Positions 21,940 through 34,027 of a stretch of DNA of 64,000 bases are shown here, piece by piece. A model generated the notes under the pieces. The model saw only the letters and a list, made by a program, of their open reading frames with translations. It did not search any database and was not told the origin of the DNA. Within the stretch, counting starts at the first letter, position 1; the number at the start of each line of letters is the position of its first letter. The DNA comes from Orychophragmus violaceus. Its lineage: Eukaryota; Streptophyta; Magnoliopsida; Brassicales; Brassicaceae. The translations under genes and the position numbers were made by a program. The stretch spans positions 68,703,823 to 68,767,822 of the forward strand of contig CM058239.1 of the NCBI GenBank assembly GCA_030180135.1, read 5' to 3'.

Positions 21940-23111
21940 TTTTTTTATTTATTAGGCTACCCAATGATGGCCTTGCTCTCGCTTTATGTGAACAAGGAGA
22001 GGTTGTGGTCAACAGGAAAAAAACACAAACCAGAACAGTGGACAGAGTTTCTTGAGCTTTGTATATCAGAAGTACTTATGGCTAACGAGGTGAGCATTAT
22101 ATGCATTACCCATATAGTGCATTTGATAGTTGCATTCTATTTTTCATATATTTTTACTTATGTTTATATTATGGGTATTGTAATGGTTAAAGGAAGGAAA
22201 ATTCAGGGTTAAAGGCACCATATATGCCAATGATACGGATTATGCTTGGTGTTACTTTAATTGTGCCAAATGCAATAAAAATGTCATAAAAATAAAATCA
22301 GTCAAAGATAAAGATTTGTTCTGTTGTGACACATGCAAGGAAAATGTCAAAGACGTTTCATCCAAGTATGTTCTCTTTCACAATAGCTTTTCTAGCAAAA
22401 GGTTTCTATATTTTGAATAGACTAACACTATTTATCCTATCTAGGTTCAAGTTGCATCTTATTGTGAAAGATGAAACAGCAGACATAAAGTTCATGCTAC
22501 TTGATAGCGTTGCTGGGAAACTTATTGGGATAGCGGCTAAAACAATGCTAGATGGATCGTTGGATGAGGTTATTCTACCACCATATCCTTCGTATCTTAT
22601 TACACAAACTCATTTAACCATAAAGATCAATTTTTTACTTCTTGATATTACAGATGGAAGATCCAACGATACTGCCTGATGCTATAAAGGGTTTGGTTGG
22701 AAAAACTTTTCAGTTTGGAGTGTTGGTAAACAAGGAAAATGTTTTTTTGGGGATTAGAGATCTATTGGAAAAACTTGGTCTATTGATGAAGTACTCAAGA
22801 TCGAGGAAGGATCAGAGCCTCTTAATCCATTTGATTCGGCTATTTCCAGTGAACAAGTAAGTTTATTTTTCAAAAATAGTTATTATACAATGGTAGATTA
22901 TAGTTTTCCATTGAAAAGATTATTCTTATAAGATTTGGTTATTTTTATTTTTCAAGTTTCATTGATTGATATTAACAGTCAAGAAAATTCTGATGTGTGT
23001 TTAACTCCATTGTCCAAGCCCAAAACGGAAGTAGATTTGGTTGATATCAACTCAGCTACTAAAGAGAAGTGCATGAAGACTATCAAGATTGAGAAGATGG
23101 ATGATCAGTGA
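21940..23111 (+). pseudogene. RPA70-like C-terminal OB-fold gene, frameshifted
   Basis: The gene is related to the large subunit of replication protein A, a single-stranded-DNA binding protein of the nucleus; such genes also occur in plant Helitrons. Exons read FLELCISEVLMANE (to about 22090); GKFRVKGTIYANDTDYAWC with a zinc ribbon CAKC...CCDTC (about 22195-22365); FKLHLIVKDETADIKFMLLD (about 22445-22568); DPTILPDAIKGLVGKTFQFG (from about 22653); and a C-terminal tail ending KTIKIEKMDDQ with a stop at 23111. A frame shift near 22748 and a following in-frame stop (TAG) in GD*RSIGKTW inactivate it. Introns keep GT/AG ends, so it was copied as genomic DNA. The N-terminal OB fold is missing here; a DUF223 piece lies separately at 28711. 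Confidence 0.8.
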
Positions 23112-23902
23112 TTTTTAGGAAAAACTCTTTTTCGGATTGGTCTATTCATTATCGGATCATTTTTGTGTTTTTTTAAACAATGCTTGTGGTTTTATCAAAG
23201 GGGTTTTTTATATACATTTCATTTCTATTTTACTCATTTGAGATTGCCTTCTATCAATAATTTCTCTTTAATTTGGTGATTTTAATTAAATTATACTGCT
23301 ATATGTTAATATTTGAAATTAAATTAGCCTAATAATTTAGTAGAACTTAGCAACTATAGAGAAGCCTTAGTTATAGAAAAGGCTTAGTTATTAATAACAT
23401 AACATTATTTTATAATCTATACTAATTTAAAGCCCAAATAATTAAGGCCCATATGATTGAAGATGAAACGATATCAGTTTATTTTAGTCATTCTGAAATT
23501 GGCAAAAAACGGTAAAGTACACAGGCGTGACGAGTACTTTTTATTCAATCTTGGCGCTGCGAAATATCTTGTGGTAGTTCGAGAATCGTGGTTAGTCAAC
23601 AACTCATTCAACAAGGTAACCCTTAATTTTTCATGTAGACTAAGTTTAGAATTAGGGTTTGTATTCTTGGAATTTCAGATTTATATTGAGATAAACCGAT
23701 TGTGAAAGACCAATGAACAACAGCTCATCGATTCTGCAACTAAAAATCAAGTTTGAATTTTAAAGTAGACTTTAGGGTTTATATGGTGTCTTTAAAAATA
23801 GTTTTCTATTTTTAGATGCGGTTTGATTCGTACTGTGTTTGGTTGATGCATGTAATGATTTTTGATTTAGACAAAGTCATAACTGTCAAAGCAAATCGGA
23901 AG
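23112..23902. other. Region between RPA and B3 pseudogenes
   Basis: From about 23287 this DNA is homologous, in inverted orientation, to the region upstream of the second B3 copy (up to 43277). It therefore probably includes the B3 gene's promoter and 5' leader. An 82-codon ORF at 23457-23705 has no recognisable domain. Confidence 0.55.
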
Positions 23903-24811
23903 ATAACAAACCTACGATTTTTCAAGCCTATGCTTCCAGGCAAATGTAGAAAGAGTATGGTATGTAATCTTAGTACTCTGTCTCATTAAGGTTTATTTTT
24001 ATAGTGATTTTAATTCATGCAATTATTGTTTAAGCTTTGTGTTGCAGACTATCCCGGAAAGGTTCTTTAAGAACCATATACTTGGAAAAACCAATGTAAC
24101 AGTCGGTAAACTCACATTTAATGCGAGGCCAGTACAGTTCCCTATCAAACGAGTTGGTGATAGGCTTACAGAAGGCTGGAGACGGTTCATTAAGGCTCAT
24201 GCATTAGAAGATGGAGATCTTTTAATTTTTGAGTATCGTGGAGCTTCTGATTTCCATATGATACAACAGTATGGACCAAACTGTTGCGAGATCCCATATG
24301 AAAACACCAATCAAATAGAGACTGGAGAAGCTAGCACGAGTAAATATTTTTCACTTATTTTCGAAACATTTTCTTCACTCTTTCTAATATTTTGACTAAT
24401 AAGGAGATGATTTTTGAAGGAACCTAGGAGAAGTTTGTGTCCTTAAAGATCACCAGTGACGGCAACAAACGAAGGAGAATCGTAAGTTATTCCTTTATAT
24501 TTTGGTTTTAAGTATTGTTACATGATCCATATTTGTTCATTTTGCAGTATCTTCCTAAGTCCTTTGTGGATGCAAATCATTTAGAGAAGGTTGCGGGCAA
24601 AACCATATCGATGGTCAATGATGCTGGACAAAAATGGTCTGTTGAGCTTACATTTCATTCTGATACTGATAGGCGACGTATTCATTTGGCTGGCGGCTTA
24701 AGAGAATTTTTGACAGCAAACAATGTCAAGGCCAACCAAAGAATCATGCTTCAGCTTTTCTGGGAAAATGCAGCTGGTCTTGTCCTCAGGCTCTCATCCA
24801 CCAGTGCTTAA
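23903..24811 (+). pseudogene. REM-type two-B3-domain transcription factor, start codon lost
   Basis: Four exons are visible: 23903-23959, 24048 to about 24341, 24420-24481 and 24548-24811. Exons 1-2 encode the first B3 domain (FFKPMLPG, then IPERFFKNHI, PIKRVGDRLTEGWRRF, LEDGDLLIFEYRG, FHMIQQYGPNCCEI). Exons 3-4 encode a second one (KFVSLKITSD, YLPKSFVDANHLEK, ...GGLREFLTANNVKANQRI, end LRLSSTSA). This is the reproductive-meristem (REM) pattern of plant DNA-binding proteins. The ancestral ATG, preserved in the copy at 42529, is ATA here at 23903, and exon 3 has TAG (24425-24427) where the other copy has GAG. The gene is therefore dead, although exon 4 is clean. Confidence 0.85.
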
Positions 24812-25944
24812 ACTCCCTAACTCTTTCAATGTTGAAATTATGTTTTAAACTTTGCTAAAACTTATGTTTAATATTTTGCTCGGATTTGTATGTTTGTACA
24901 ATTGGTAATAACTTTATTTTTGGTTTCTAACTATGTTCCATGTTAAAGACGTAAAATACTATTGAATTTAAGGAATCTATTTTGTATTTTGGTTTAAATT
25001 ACTTTAGTAGTAAGTTTTTAAAAGACTTATTTTTGAAACAAGAAATCGACTATTAAAATAACATCGAGTAATTATGCAAACAATATACTCTATAAAGAAT
25101 AGGAATGATAAATATTTTTTCCTTATTTTGAAAAATTATAATTATATAAAAGTTTTAATTTAAACTAATAAGAATACCACGAAAATGAATATACGAATTT
25201 GCAAAATACATTAACAATGAATACTATTAATTATTATTAAATATTCTTTTTCCTTAATTAGGAAAATTATAATTATAAAAAGTTAGAATTTGAACCAATA
25301 ATACTACCACAAGGAATGAATATATGAATTTGCAAAAAAAAACAATGAATCTTATCGAGAATCATAGCAAATATATCTTCATTAGTTATTATTAAATATT
25401 CTTCAGTAGTTAAGAATATTCCATATCAAATCTAAACTAATTATATGGAATATAAACTAAATATGAACCCTTTTAAAAAAATATTATGTTTCATGATTTA
25501 CTTTTCTTCATTTAGAATTCGAATATTCATTTAATCAAAAATGTTACACATTAACTTTGGTTCACTTTCCAATATTTGTAATCATTCTATTTACTGATTT
25601 TTCTCGACAATTAGCATATTATATTAATTTAATAAATGTTTTGAATTCAATTTTACAACAAAAACTAACTATATTGTAGATTCAGTTGAATGCTCAATAT
25701 TCGGATTTGAATATCTTTTACATATCTAAAGTAACTATAACTTATCGAAATCTTTTAAGAATTAAAATATGAATATTATAGTTAGGAATATTTTGAAAAA
25801 ATTAGCGTGTTAATAAGAAGAGATGTTAGTATGAGTCAATAATTTGTAATAACTGTTTTGGAAACGAATATCCACAAATCAAGGTACTAACACTCGAATC
25901 ATTATTTATAATTTTATGTTTGAGTTATTTTTGGAAAACTTAAG
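24812..25944. other. AT-rich spacer inside the CACTA element
   Basis: The spacer is very AT-rich with short direct repeats, such as AATGAATAT...GAATTTGCAAAA near 25185 and 25313. No coding sequence is recognised. Confidence 0.5.
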
Positions 25945-25997
25945 TTATAAGGGCGAAGACAACATGCAAGGCGCTTCAAAAAGTCGGACAGAGTCAA

Positions 25998-26600
25998 GAT
26001 TTCTACAATTTATCAATTCATACTACGGTTTTATTAACTTAAACCTCTTTGCTAGCCCACCTCATTATAAACAAAAATTCATCGAGAGGTGTCTACAATC
26101 AGGAAACCCTACAGCTCTTCTCCTCTGAGGTATGTGTTGCTTTATCTTCAGCGACTGGATGGTTGAAGGAGAGGCAATGATCAAAAGATCAGCAGATAGT
26201 CGATGGGAAACAGGGATATATACGTACTCCATGCTCTTGCGTGTTTTTTATGGAGATGGAGTAGTGTTGAATAGTAGATATGTCATCGACCGTGAAGTTG
26301 CCACTCGGATACGTAAAAGATAACTAGAAAGGATAGGCGTGTATGGCCAGAAATGCCTTCGGCTCTGTTCTTTGAGAAGGAAGCGAATGTAGATATCAAT
26401 GGCCTTTATAGTTGCATGTGTGCTCCGATAACAACCTGGAAGGGTTGGTGGGACTTTGGTTTCAAGGCCTCAACCATGTGCGACAGATGCGTTTGGTCCA
26501 TATAGTCACTATTTTACTTCAGACTCGTGCTGAACAATTTTGGAATTTGGCCCTGATTAGATTCTTGAATATCCTTCATTTGCTAAATATTGTTTAGTGT
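25998..26600 (+). pseudogene. F-box gene fragment, C-terminal half
   Basis: This continues the gene begun at 21751. Reading across the 53-bp repeat gives KVGQSQDFYN, matching SSDFYKS of the second copy at 27255. Later pieces align with that copy: GNPTALLL, GEAMIKRSADSRWETGIYTYSMLLRVFYGDG, then a degraded C-terminus near 26400-26540. Several frame breaks (near 26010, 26127, 26322) make it a pseudogene. The segment corresponds to the repeat-rich C-terminal domain that At1g67623-like F-box proteins carry after the F-box. Confidence 0.7.
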
Positions 26601-27130
26601 TGACTATAAGGTTCTAAACTGCAAATAATATTATATGTTGTATTCATTTATGTGCAAATTTTAATCATAAAGAGTATATGCATTATCTTTGTGAGAAAAT
26701 GGTAATACTTCGAGAGTATTTTCTGAATGGATAAATGGCTTTTTGCAAAAAAGGCGAGATGATTAAATTGAAAGGACATTTACCTAAATAAATTTTCAAC
26801 AGCATATACATGCAAGTAACAACGTGTTTTTGTAATAAATTTTGAACTGCAATAAATAATGAAGCGACATTACATATCATTACCTAGCGAGTTAGATTCA
26901 TCATGTATATACTTACTCCAGCCGAATATGCACGCCAACAGATGCATCTTAATTAATAAATATCAGTAACATCAATTATTTAAATTTATGGAAAACCCAA
27001 AGGTTGGATCCGATCTATAAAGAAACATTTGTGGATACCTTCGAAACAATACCTATCTCAAATACTCTACAATAATATTTTTTTTAAGTCTCCTTTGCCT
27101 GTTTCCATATTTTCTAACCAAAATCAGCAA
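26601..27130. other. AT-rich spacer
   Basis: No coding sequence or repeat structure is recognised. Confidence 0.4.
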
Positions 27131-27872
27131 TGGATTTTCTTCCTAGCGATATCCTAAAAAATCCTTCTTGCCGTCATTGACGATAACCAAAGGATACGCT
27201 ATTTGGCCCGTATGAAAGCAACATGCACTCCGATTCAAACGTCGGAGAAAGCTCAGACTTTTATAAGTCGGTCGATCTGTACTTCTCCAACATTACTGAA
27301 GATATCTGGTGCCCACCTAGGGTTATAACTAAATTGGCCAACAAATGTGTGGAATACGAAAATCCTTCTGCTCTTATCCTCAGAGGTATGTGTCTTTTTG
27401 TATATTGCGACAATTGGGTCGACCAATCGTTGACCTCCATCGACCGGATTGTTAAAGGAGAGGCTATGATAAAAAGATCGGCAGATTGTGGATGGGAGAC
27501 AGGGATATACGCATACTCCATGTTCCTGCGGGTGTTTTATGGAGATGGAGAAGTTTTGAACCGTGGTACATCATCGAGCGCGAATTTGAAACTCGAGTAC
27601 GTGTTAAGATAACTATGAGACAAAGCTATGGACGGTCAGACAGACGGTGTAAACTGTTCTATAAGAAGTGAAGAGGATTAGACATCAAAGGGATTTATAG
27701 ATGTTTGTGTGCTCCGATAAAGACTGGGTTGAGTTGGTGGGACAATGGTTTCAAAGGTACAAACATCTGCGATACATGCTTTTGGACCCTTGAGTCACTA
27801 TACTTCTTCACAATCATGAGAGATAATTTTGGAATTTGGCCCCATTATCTTTTTGATGATCCTTATTAACAT
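27131..27872 (+). pseudogene. Second F-box (At1g67623-like) pseudogene
   Basis: The start MDFLPSDIL at 27131 is followed by a frame shift within the F-box. The main body is open at 27223-27612: SSDFYKSVDLYFSNITEDIWC, ITKLANKCVEYENPSALILRG, GEAMIKRSADCGWETGIYAYSM, FLRVFYGDGE. The C-terminal block with CDTCFWTLESLYFF and DNFGIWPHYLFDDPY is reached after further breaks near 27610 and 27700. It is homologous to 21751-21879 plus 25998-26600. The two copies in one transposon imply a tandem gene pair at the donor locus or duplication after capture. Confidence 0.75.
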
Positions 27873-28700
27873 AATGTTTGTTAAATGTAGTAGATTATGT
27901 AGCTATCGACTTTTCAAATAATGAAAAATAAGCAAGTTATAAACCTACCGAATTTGTTTATATTTACAAGGAAACAATGGAAATATTAATATAATCTAAA
28001 CGGATGAAGTTGTGGCATGATAAAATCGATAATTGATGGCCACAATTTAAAGAAAAACAGAGCAAGTTAACCAAACATCGTAACTCTCCTTTGCATGATA
28101 TATATTTAACCATGATTAGTGTTGATTTGATAGGAGTCTCGTAAAGAAACACCCATAAGTGTCAGTTTCTTGGTTGGTGTGAAATGTTCTTAATGGTTTT
28201 AAGATGGTTTGAGTATATACAAACTTATCATGTTAAGGAAATTAAATAATATTGGTTAAGAGGAACATTGAATATTCTTCTTGTCTCTCATTTAATGTGT
28301 AAGAAATTAGCACAAACTTACCAAATGTAACGTTCAAAACAAGATAAGAGGGTGGCTGCAGCATATTAGGAAGTTTATCGAGAATAGGAATTTCTGAATC
28401 GTCGTTACAGACATGGATAAATAAATTTCGAACCAAATTTATCTAAACCAAATCGTCATTATTAAAAAAATATCATTAGCAGTTGTGGCCTGAATAGTTT
28501 TGTCTAAACCAAGGGTTGTGAGTTCTAATTTTTACACCTTTTACTATTACTAATTCAAAGGTTTTCTTTTAGTGCTTCACACATTTTACTCACCAATTTG
28601 AGAAACTATTTAATATTAAAACCCTTGCCGCTTCATTTTCTTACCCCTTACTGAGAGAAAAAAACTTCTTTACAAGCTAATTTCGGCAAAAATTTCTCCG
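27873..28700. other. AT-rich spacer
   Basis: No gene is supported. Two short minus-strand ORFs (27964-28152, 28242-28436) lack recognisable motifs. Confidence 0.4.
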
Positions 28701-28710
28701 TTTCTCAACC

Positions 28711-29900
28711 ATGGCTCCACAGACTTTCAAAAAAAAATCTCAAATCAACAATTTCATTTCTTGCTTTTGGGACCTAAAAGTTCTTCTTTTGCGTGTTTGG
28801 ATGTGTGTTACATCAATTGGAGAACCGAACATCCAAATGATTTTGGTCGATGAGGAGGTAATCTTTCTTTTACTCTATAATCTGTTTTATTTATTGGGTT
28901 ATTGCATGTTATATTAAGGTATTCGTTTATTGATTTAGGGTAAGAAAATAGAGGCAGATGTTCCTGCCTCTTTTATTGAGACATTCCGTTTCTCTACATG
29001 GTGTGAGGGTCTTTAGGTTAAACTTGTGAATGCTCGAGTTGTACAAGCACCAGAATATGTGTCGTTGACCCCTCACGATTTCTCATATTCGGGTTAAACA
29101 CATCTTTCTGCCTCACTTATGATAATATTCTGGAAGGTCATTTTATGCAATTTGAATCGTTTCCGGATATATTAGATGGGAGAGTATGTGATGAATACCC
29201 TATAAGTAACTTTTAGTCTATACATTTGTTTCTTTTATCGGATTATATATATTAATCATGTTATTTGCATGTGTGGTAGACATTATATTTTTAACTAAAT
29301 ATAGATTAAGGTAGCGTTTTCGAAATGATCCATATTTCTATTATAGATGTCCTTGGTGTTGTTACACATGTTGGAAACCTTCAACCTTATTGGACAGGAC
29401 CAAAGCTGCAGTTTACAATTCGCGACCTAAGGTTAGTTAAGCAAATGCCTATAATCTTCCTCGCATATGTTTTGTTGTTTGTCTCTGATAATAGATATCG
29501 AAAATACATTTTTTCTAGCCTCTGGAGTCTTCGGTGTTTATTTATCGGGGAAGATGCAAGGGAACTAATAAAAAGGTTTCGGAAGGATGCTGACAGACAT
29601 CTCTTTGTGATTCTCCGGTGCTTCTACAGAAAGCACGAAATGGGTATGGTTAGAAATTCAGTTTAGTTTTTTTTTTTAGAATAATCTCATGGTCTATTAC
29701 ATGTCTGGATTTAGGATTGATGATATTTTTGATTTCTATATTGTTAGAAATGTTAATGGTGTACGTATAAAATTTATTTAATTAGGTGTAACTTGGCTCA
29801 AAGGAGAAGAAGGGATGTCAACGATTATGTACGATCAAACCAACAATCCGGACTTTAATGGATTTCTCAACAGGTTTTGGTCATAAACCCAATGCAACTC
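28711..29900 (+). pseudogene. DUF223/RPA-like N-terminal OB-fold gene fragment
   Basis: Exon 1 (28711-28857) reads MAPQTFKKKSQINNF...WDLKVLLLRVW...IQMILVDEE, the typical start of plant DUF223 (RPA1-N-like) proteins. Exon 2 (from 28939) continues GKKIEADVPASFIETFRFSTW and then has a stop at about 29014. A later segment (about 29325-29430) reads IDVLGVVTHVGNLQPYWTGPKLQFTIRDL, another OB-fold region. The sequence degrades beyond 29650. It is probably the N-terminal portion of a gene like the one whose C-terminus sits at 21940-23111, but here it lies downstream of it, so the original order is not preserved. Confidence 0.7.
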
Positions 29901-30239
29901 ATTATGTAATATGCTTTATATGTTTTCCAGAATTCATACATCGTTTCTACTTTGTAGCTTTCCAAATCCGGTACCTGACCAATATCCTGAAGAAATTATG
30001 CCCTGGTTCAATATCTTCGAAATTATGTGCCTGTTTAGAAGACCTTATTAAACTTTGTTATATTTGGGGTTAGATTGATCGGTTGATCGTCTTTATGTTT
30101 CTTTTAAAAACACATTTGTCGTTAATCTTTACAACTAATCATAATCTCTTTTTAATTACATTATTTAAATAGCATATAAAATCTAACCATGATCAGTTTG
30201 GTTATTGTTAAATTCAAATATCAAAGTATATATCAAACT

Positions 30240-30659
30240 ATATGATACGACCCATACCCAACTACTTTGCGACACGAATAATGAGGTGAATATTATTCAT
30301 ATCAATAGCGACAAATAAACGACTTGGTTACTACTATACCCGAAGTAGCGAATTAGTCGCCCATGTACTGACCAACTCGCGATTGTTCAACGACTATGAG
30401 CATCAGACGCAAAAATAGTCGCCATATCACCGACTAGCCTGCGACTATTGGTTCCGGTCTTGACAATAGTCATTAATCTGTCGTAAATCGACGACTAAAT
30501 CGGTGACAATCATTTTTAGTCGTATATAAGCGACTAATACACGTCCATATATCCGTTGTCGCAAAATAGTAGCATTATTGTCCCCTAATAGTGGCCAAAT
30601 GTTACGACTACAAGTATAGTCGCAAGGTCCAGTTACAAAAATGTTGTTTTCTTGTAGTG
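30240..30659. repeat. Right terminal and subterminal CACTA repeats
   Basis: About a dozen CGACTA/TAGTCG words precede the terminal inverted repeat TGTTTTCTTGTAGTG. Confidence 0.85.
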
Positions 30660-30958
30660 CTAGATGAAGATGTTCTCATGGACACTTTATTGATGGTTTG
30701 CAAGACAGGATAGCCAGAAAAGTGGAGAGACAACCGTGCCATGATCTGAATGAGCTTTAACATGTTGCTTTCCAAGCTGAACAAGGCATCAAGCGCAATA
30801 TGGCCACTGCTAGTCGCTCCAGGCGCAACAACTCATGGACTAATCCACAAACTAAATCCACTGACAAAGAGAAGGCCATTGAACCAGATTCTGAAGCCAA
30901 GAAACCAGCCTTTGACAATGCAAACACATCAAAACCAGATTCAGGTAAGTCCTCTAAT
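30660..30958 (+). pseudogene. Gypsy A gag, middle part
   Basis: Sequence resumes exactly where 18002 stopped: DEDVLMDT..., DGLQDRIARKVERQPCHDLNEL, QAEQGIKRNMATASRSRRNNSW, matching residues of the gypsy B Gag near 59480-59640. There are frame shifts near 30690 and 30760. Solo LTR 30959-32168 interrupts it. Confidence 0.88.
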
Positions 30959-32168
30959 TGATAGGTCTCGAGTTTTACCCTATACTAACTGCAAGTGCAC
31001 AATATATCAATTGTAGTACTTAGGGATCGAATCCACGAGGACTCTAGGCAACGATAGGATTAAGAACTTAAAGAGATTAAAACTAGGAGAAAACAAAAAG
31101 CAAATTGTATTGATTTAATTAAAAAGCAAGCGAGAAAGTAAACAGGTAGCAGGTTGTTGTTGTAGGCAATAAACTAAGGGCGCTAAGTCTAGGGCGTTCT
31201 CAGGAAATCAGACAAGCAGATAAATCATTCAGCAGGATCAAATTAAACTCAGTTCTAGAACTCAAAACACAGATATAGAATTAACCAAATTTCTTTGCGA
31301 GAATTCTCTAAGTCTAAGTGCAGCAATCCAAATTCCTTTGCAATTACTAACAGTTTAAACCAGCTTTGATTCCAAGTTTGATATGTTCACAATCTAATTA
31401 AACCAAATTCCTTTGCGAGTAATTAAATTGCTCAACCTAAATAGTTCAGATTCTAAACCACACTGTCGTGTCGTATTTAGCAACCTAAGATCTAGATTCT
31501 AATTGATCAGGTTAGAACTAGCATTAAACAAAATTTAGTTTGAAGAACATCTATTGATGTGAATCCTTAACTGAATTAGTTATATCTAGCAAGTCATGAA
31601 ATCCCTATGAGAAACCCTAAACCTAACTATGAAACTACTCAGACATAGATGATGTAAACATAATCAATGAATTAATAGAAATCATAAAAGAGATTAGAAT
31701 AATAAAGGGGTTCGAAAACTTCTCCAAAACAAATGTAGTACAGGATCAGATCAGCCCCAAAAGCTCTAAAAACTCTCTGCTCTAAGTTATGATAGCGTAT
31801 GTAAAACTGAAACTAAAAACCTAATTAAATAGCTAAAACACGACTTGGGGCTTCTGTGTAAATATCTGGAACTTCTGGGCATCTTTGCAATATTAGAAAT
31901 CTTCATTAAACCGCCGAGAGTCTGGCCCAACTCGCTGTGCATCGATCGATGCAGGTGTGCAACGATCGGCACAGTACTCTGTTTCGGACAGTGAACACAG
32001 TCTCTCGGGTCAAATCTCCAAAGTGCTCCAATTAGCTCCATAATCTCCACTTTTGCTCCAAACGTACGTGTACCTAATAAGACCTGCAAAAGACTCTAAA
32101 GGAACATTAAAAGACACTAAAACAGACTTATATCATGGCATAAAACCGGTAAAAACCATGATATATCA
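30959..32168 (-). mobile_element. Solo LTR of the Athila-like family (subfamily of element 1)
   Basis: The sequence runs TGATAGGTC...ATATATCA, 1,210 bp, and is flanked by identical 5-bp repeats CTAAT (30954-30958 and 32169-32173). Internal sequence is absent, so it is the product of LTR-LTR recombination. It is closest to the LTRs at 1446 and 6907, with more differences than those have from each other. Confidence 0.95.
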
Positions 32169-32173
32169 CTAAT

Positions 32174-32837
32174 CCATCAAGATCTTGAGATATAACATGT
32201 TTTAAGTGTCAAGGAAGGGGACATTACACAAGAGATTTCCAAAACCAACGTGCCATGATCCTTACTGCTGATGGAGGCTATGAGTCTCAAGATGCCATGG
32301 TGAACACGGAGGTTACTGATTCTGAAAAATAAGTAGCATTCCCATAAACAGGAGAGATGCTTGTGGTGTGTAGAGCATTGAGTGCTCTAAGTGAACCAAA
32401 AACTGTTCAAATGGAAAACCTTTTCTTCACCCGCTGCATAGTGCAAAGCAAGATATGTAGTATGAATATTGATGGTGGATCTTGTACTAATGCTGCTAGC
32501 AAGGTTTTGGTTGAGAAATTAGGTCTTACAACAAGCAAGCACACCCGACCATACCGCTTAAGGTGGCTGGACTCCAACACAGAAATCAGAATCGCAGAAC
32601 AAGTGACAATTGCTTTCAACATTGGAAAGTATCATGATGAGGTTGTGTGTGACGTGGTGCCAATGCAAGTAGGCCACCTGCTCCTAGGCCGTCCATGGCA
32701 GTTTGACAGAGAGATTATCCACAATGGACGCACCAACACTCACTCACTCACCCACAACAAGCGCAAGTTCCAGCTTGCACCTTTGTCACTTCAAGAGGTA
32801 CATGAAATGCAAACCAAATTTTCTGCTGAGTATAAAG
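32174..32837 (+). pseudogene. Gypsy A zinc knuckle and protease
   Basis: A CCHC knuckle near 32200-32250 (CFKCQGRGHYTRDF, last Cys lost) leads to a retropepsin-like domain: MNIDGGSCTNAASKVLVEKLGL, then FNIGKYHDEVVCDVVPMQVGHLLLGRPWQFDR (32466-32705). The frame 32357-32866 is open, but a stop at 32330 separates it from gag. The active-site motif DGGS is as in gypsy B (DGGSCTN). Solo LTR 32838 interrupts the linker to RT. Confidence 0.88.
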
Positions 32838-34022
32838 TGATATATCATGGTTTTTACCTGTTTTAAGCCATGATATAAGTGTGTTTTAGAGTCTTTTGTC
32901 GTGTCTTTGGAGTCATTACAAGTGTTTATTAGGTACATGCACGTTTGGAGGATTATTGGAGATATTGGAGCATTTTGGGCAAAATGAGGAGCTTAAGCCG
33001 AGAGATCTAATTTCACCAAGTCTGATCGACCCATGCATCGATCGATGCATCATTGGCATCGATCGACACACCTCTGCGCCAGCACATTAATGAAAACTTT
33101 GGAGATTTACAGTTTTGCCCCAGAAAGTTCCAATATTTACGAAAACACCCCAAGCGTGATTAAGGCTTTATAATTAGGTTTTTGGTGTTTTGTTTTAGAT
33201 AAGCATTCATACTATTAGCTTTTGAGAGAGAGAGAGACCTGGAGGCTGATCGTTCTTGTATTCCAGAGAGAAGATTTCGAACCTCTTTAGTTCTCTACTC
33301 TTTTATTTTATGCAATCTGTTTATTCATTGATTTGTGTTTCATTAATCGTGTCTGAGTAGATTCATAGTTAGGTTTAGGGATTCTCGTTAGGGATTTCAT
33401 GACTTGCTAGATTAATTTATCATTTAAGGATTCATATCTTATTTGTTCTTCAACATGAATTGTGCTTAATACTAGTTTCTAACCTGATCACTTAGAATCT
33501 AGACTTTAGGTTTATAAATTGACATGAAAGTGTGGTTTAGAATCTGATCTATTTAGGTTGAGCAATTTAATTATCTGCAAAGAAATTTGGTTTAATTGAA
33601 TTGTGAACAAATCGAACCTGCTCTTAAGGCTAGTTTAATCTGTTAGGAATTGCAAAGAAATTTGGGTTTCTGCTAATTAGACTTAGAGAATTCTCGCAAC
33701 GAAAGTTGGTTAGTTCTATCTTTGTGTTTGAGTTCTAGAACTGAGCTTAATTTGATCATGACTGATAATTGATATGCTTGTCTGATTTCCTGAGAACTCC
33801 CTAGACTTGACGCTTTTAGTACTTTCTTCACACAACCGTTCTGGCTACTGATTTACTTTCTGCTTAGTAATTAATATTTCTGATTAGTATTTCCTAGCTT
33901 AACTTGACATTCTATAGTCTATCGTAAGATTTCTTGAGTCTCTGTGGATTCGACCCCTAGATACTACAATTGTTCTGTGCACTTGCAGTTGAACTTAGGG
34001 AAGTAAACTCTGAGATACATCA
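32838..34022 (+). mobile_element. Solo LTR of an Athila-like subfamily, plus orientation
   Basis: The 1,185-bp LTR runs TGATATATCATGG...GAGATACATCA and is flanked by perfect TAAAG repeats (32833-32837 and 34023-34027). It contains the paired CGATCGAC motif at about 33033-33072. It is more diverged from 30959-32168 and closer in layout to the LTR at 35422. Confidence 0.95.
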
Positions 34023-34027
34023 TAAAG

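Larger units (their letters stand above)
21827..25997 (+). repeat. Perfect 53-bp direct repeat flanking a 4.07-kb insert
   Basis: Positions 21827-21879 and 25945-25997 are identical over 53 bp, and identity stops sharply on both sides. The sequence is F-box coding (TTATAAGGGCGAAG... to ...GGACAGAGTCAA). The intervening DNA holds RPA-like and B3 pseudogenes and AT-rich sequence. Confidence 0.9.
18003..30659. mobile_element. 12.66-kb CACTA (En/Spm) transposon carrying host gene fragments
   Basis: The termini are perfect 15-bp inverted repeats, CACTACAAGAAAACA at 18003-18017 and its complement at 30645-30659. A 3-bp target duplication, CTA, lies at 18000-18002 and 30660-30662. Both subterminal regions are packed with CGACTA/TAGTCG words. 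Excising the element in silico restores the gypsy A gag frame (MAL/DEDVLM). Contents from left to right are a decayed Transposase_24 gene (minus), an F-box piece, RPA C-terminal and B3 pseudogenes, the rest of the F-box gene, a second F-box pseudogene, and a DUF223/RPA N-terminal piece. No Tnp2 (PF02992-type) catalytic transposase is visible, so the copy is non-autonomous. Confidence 0.93.
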
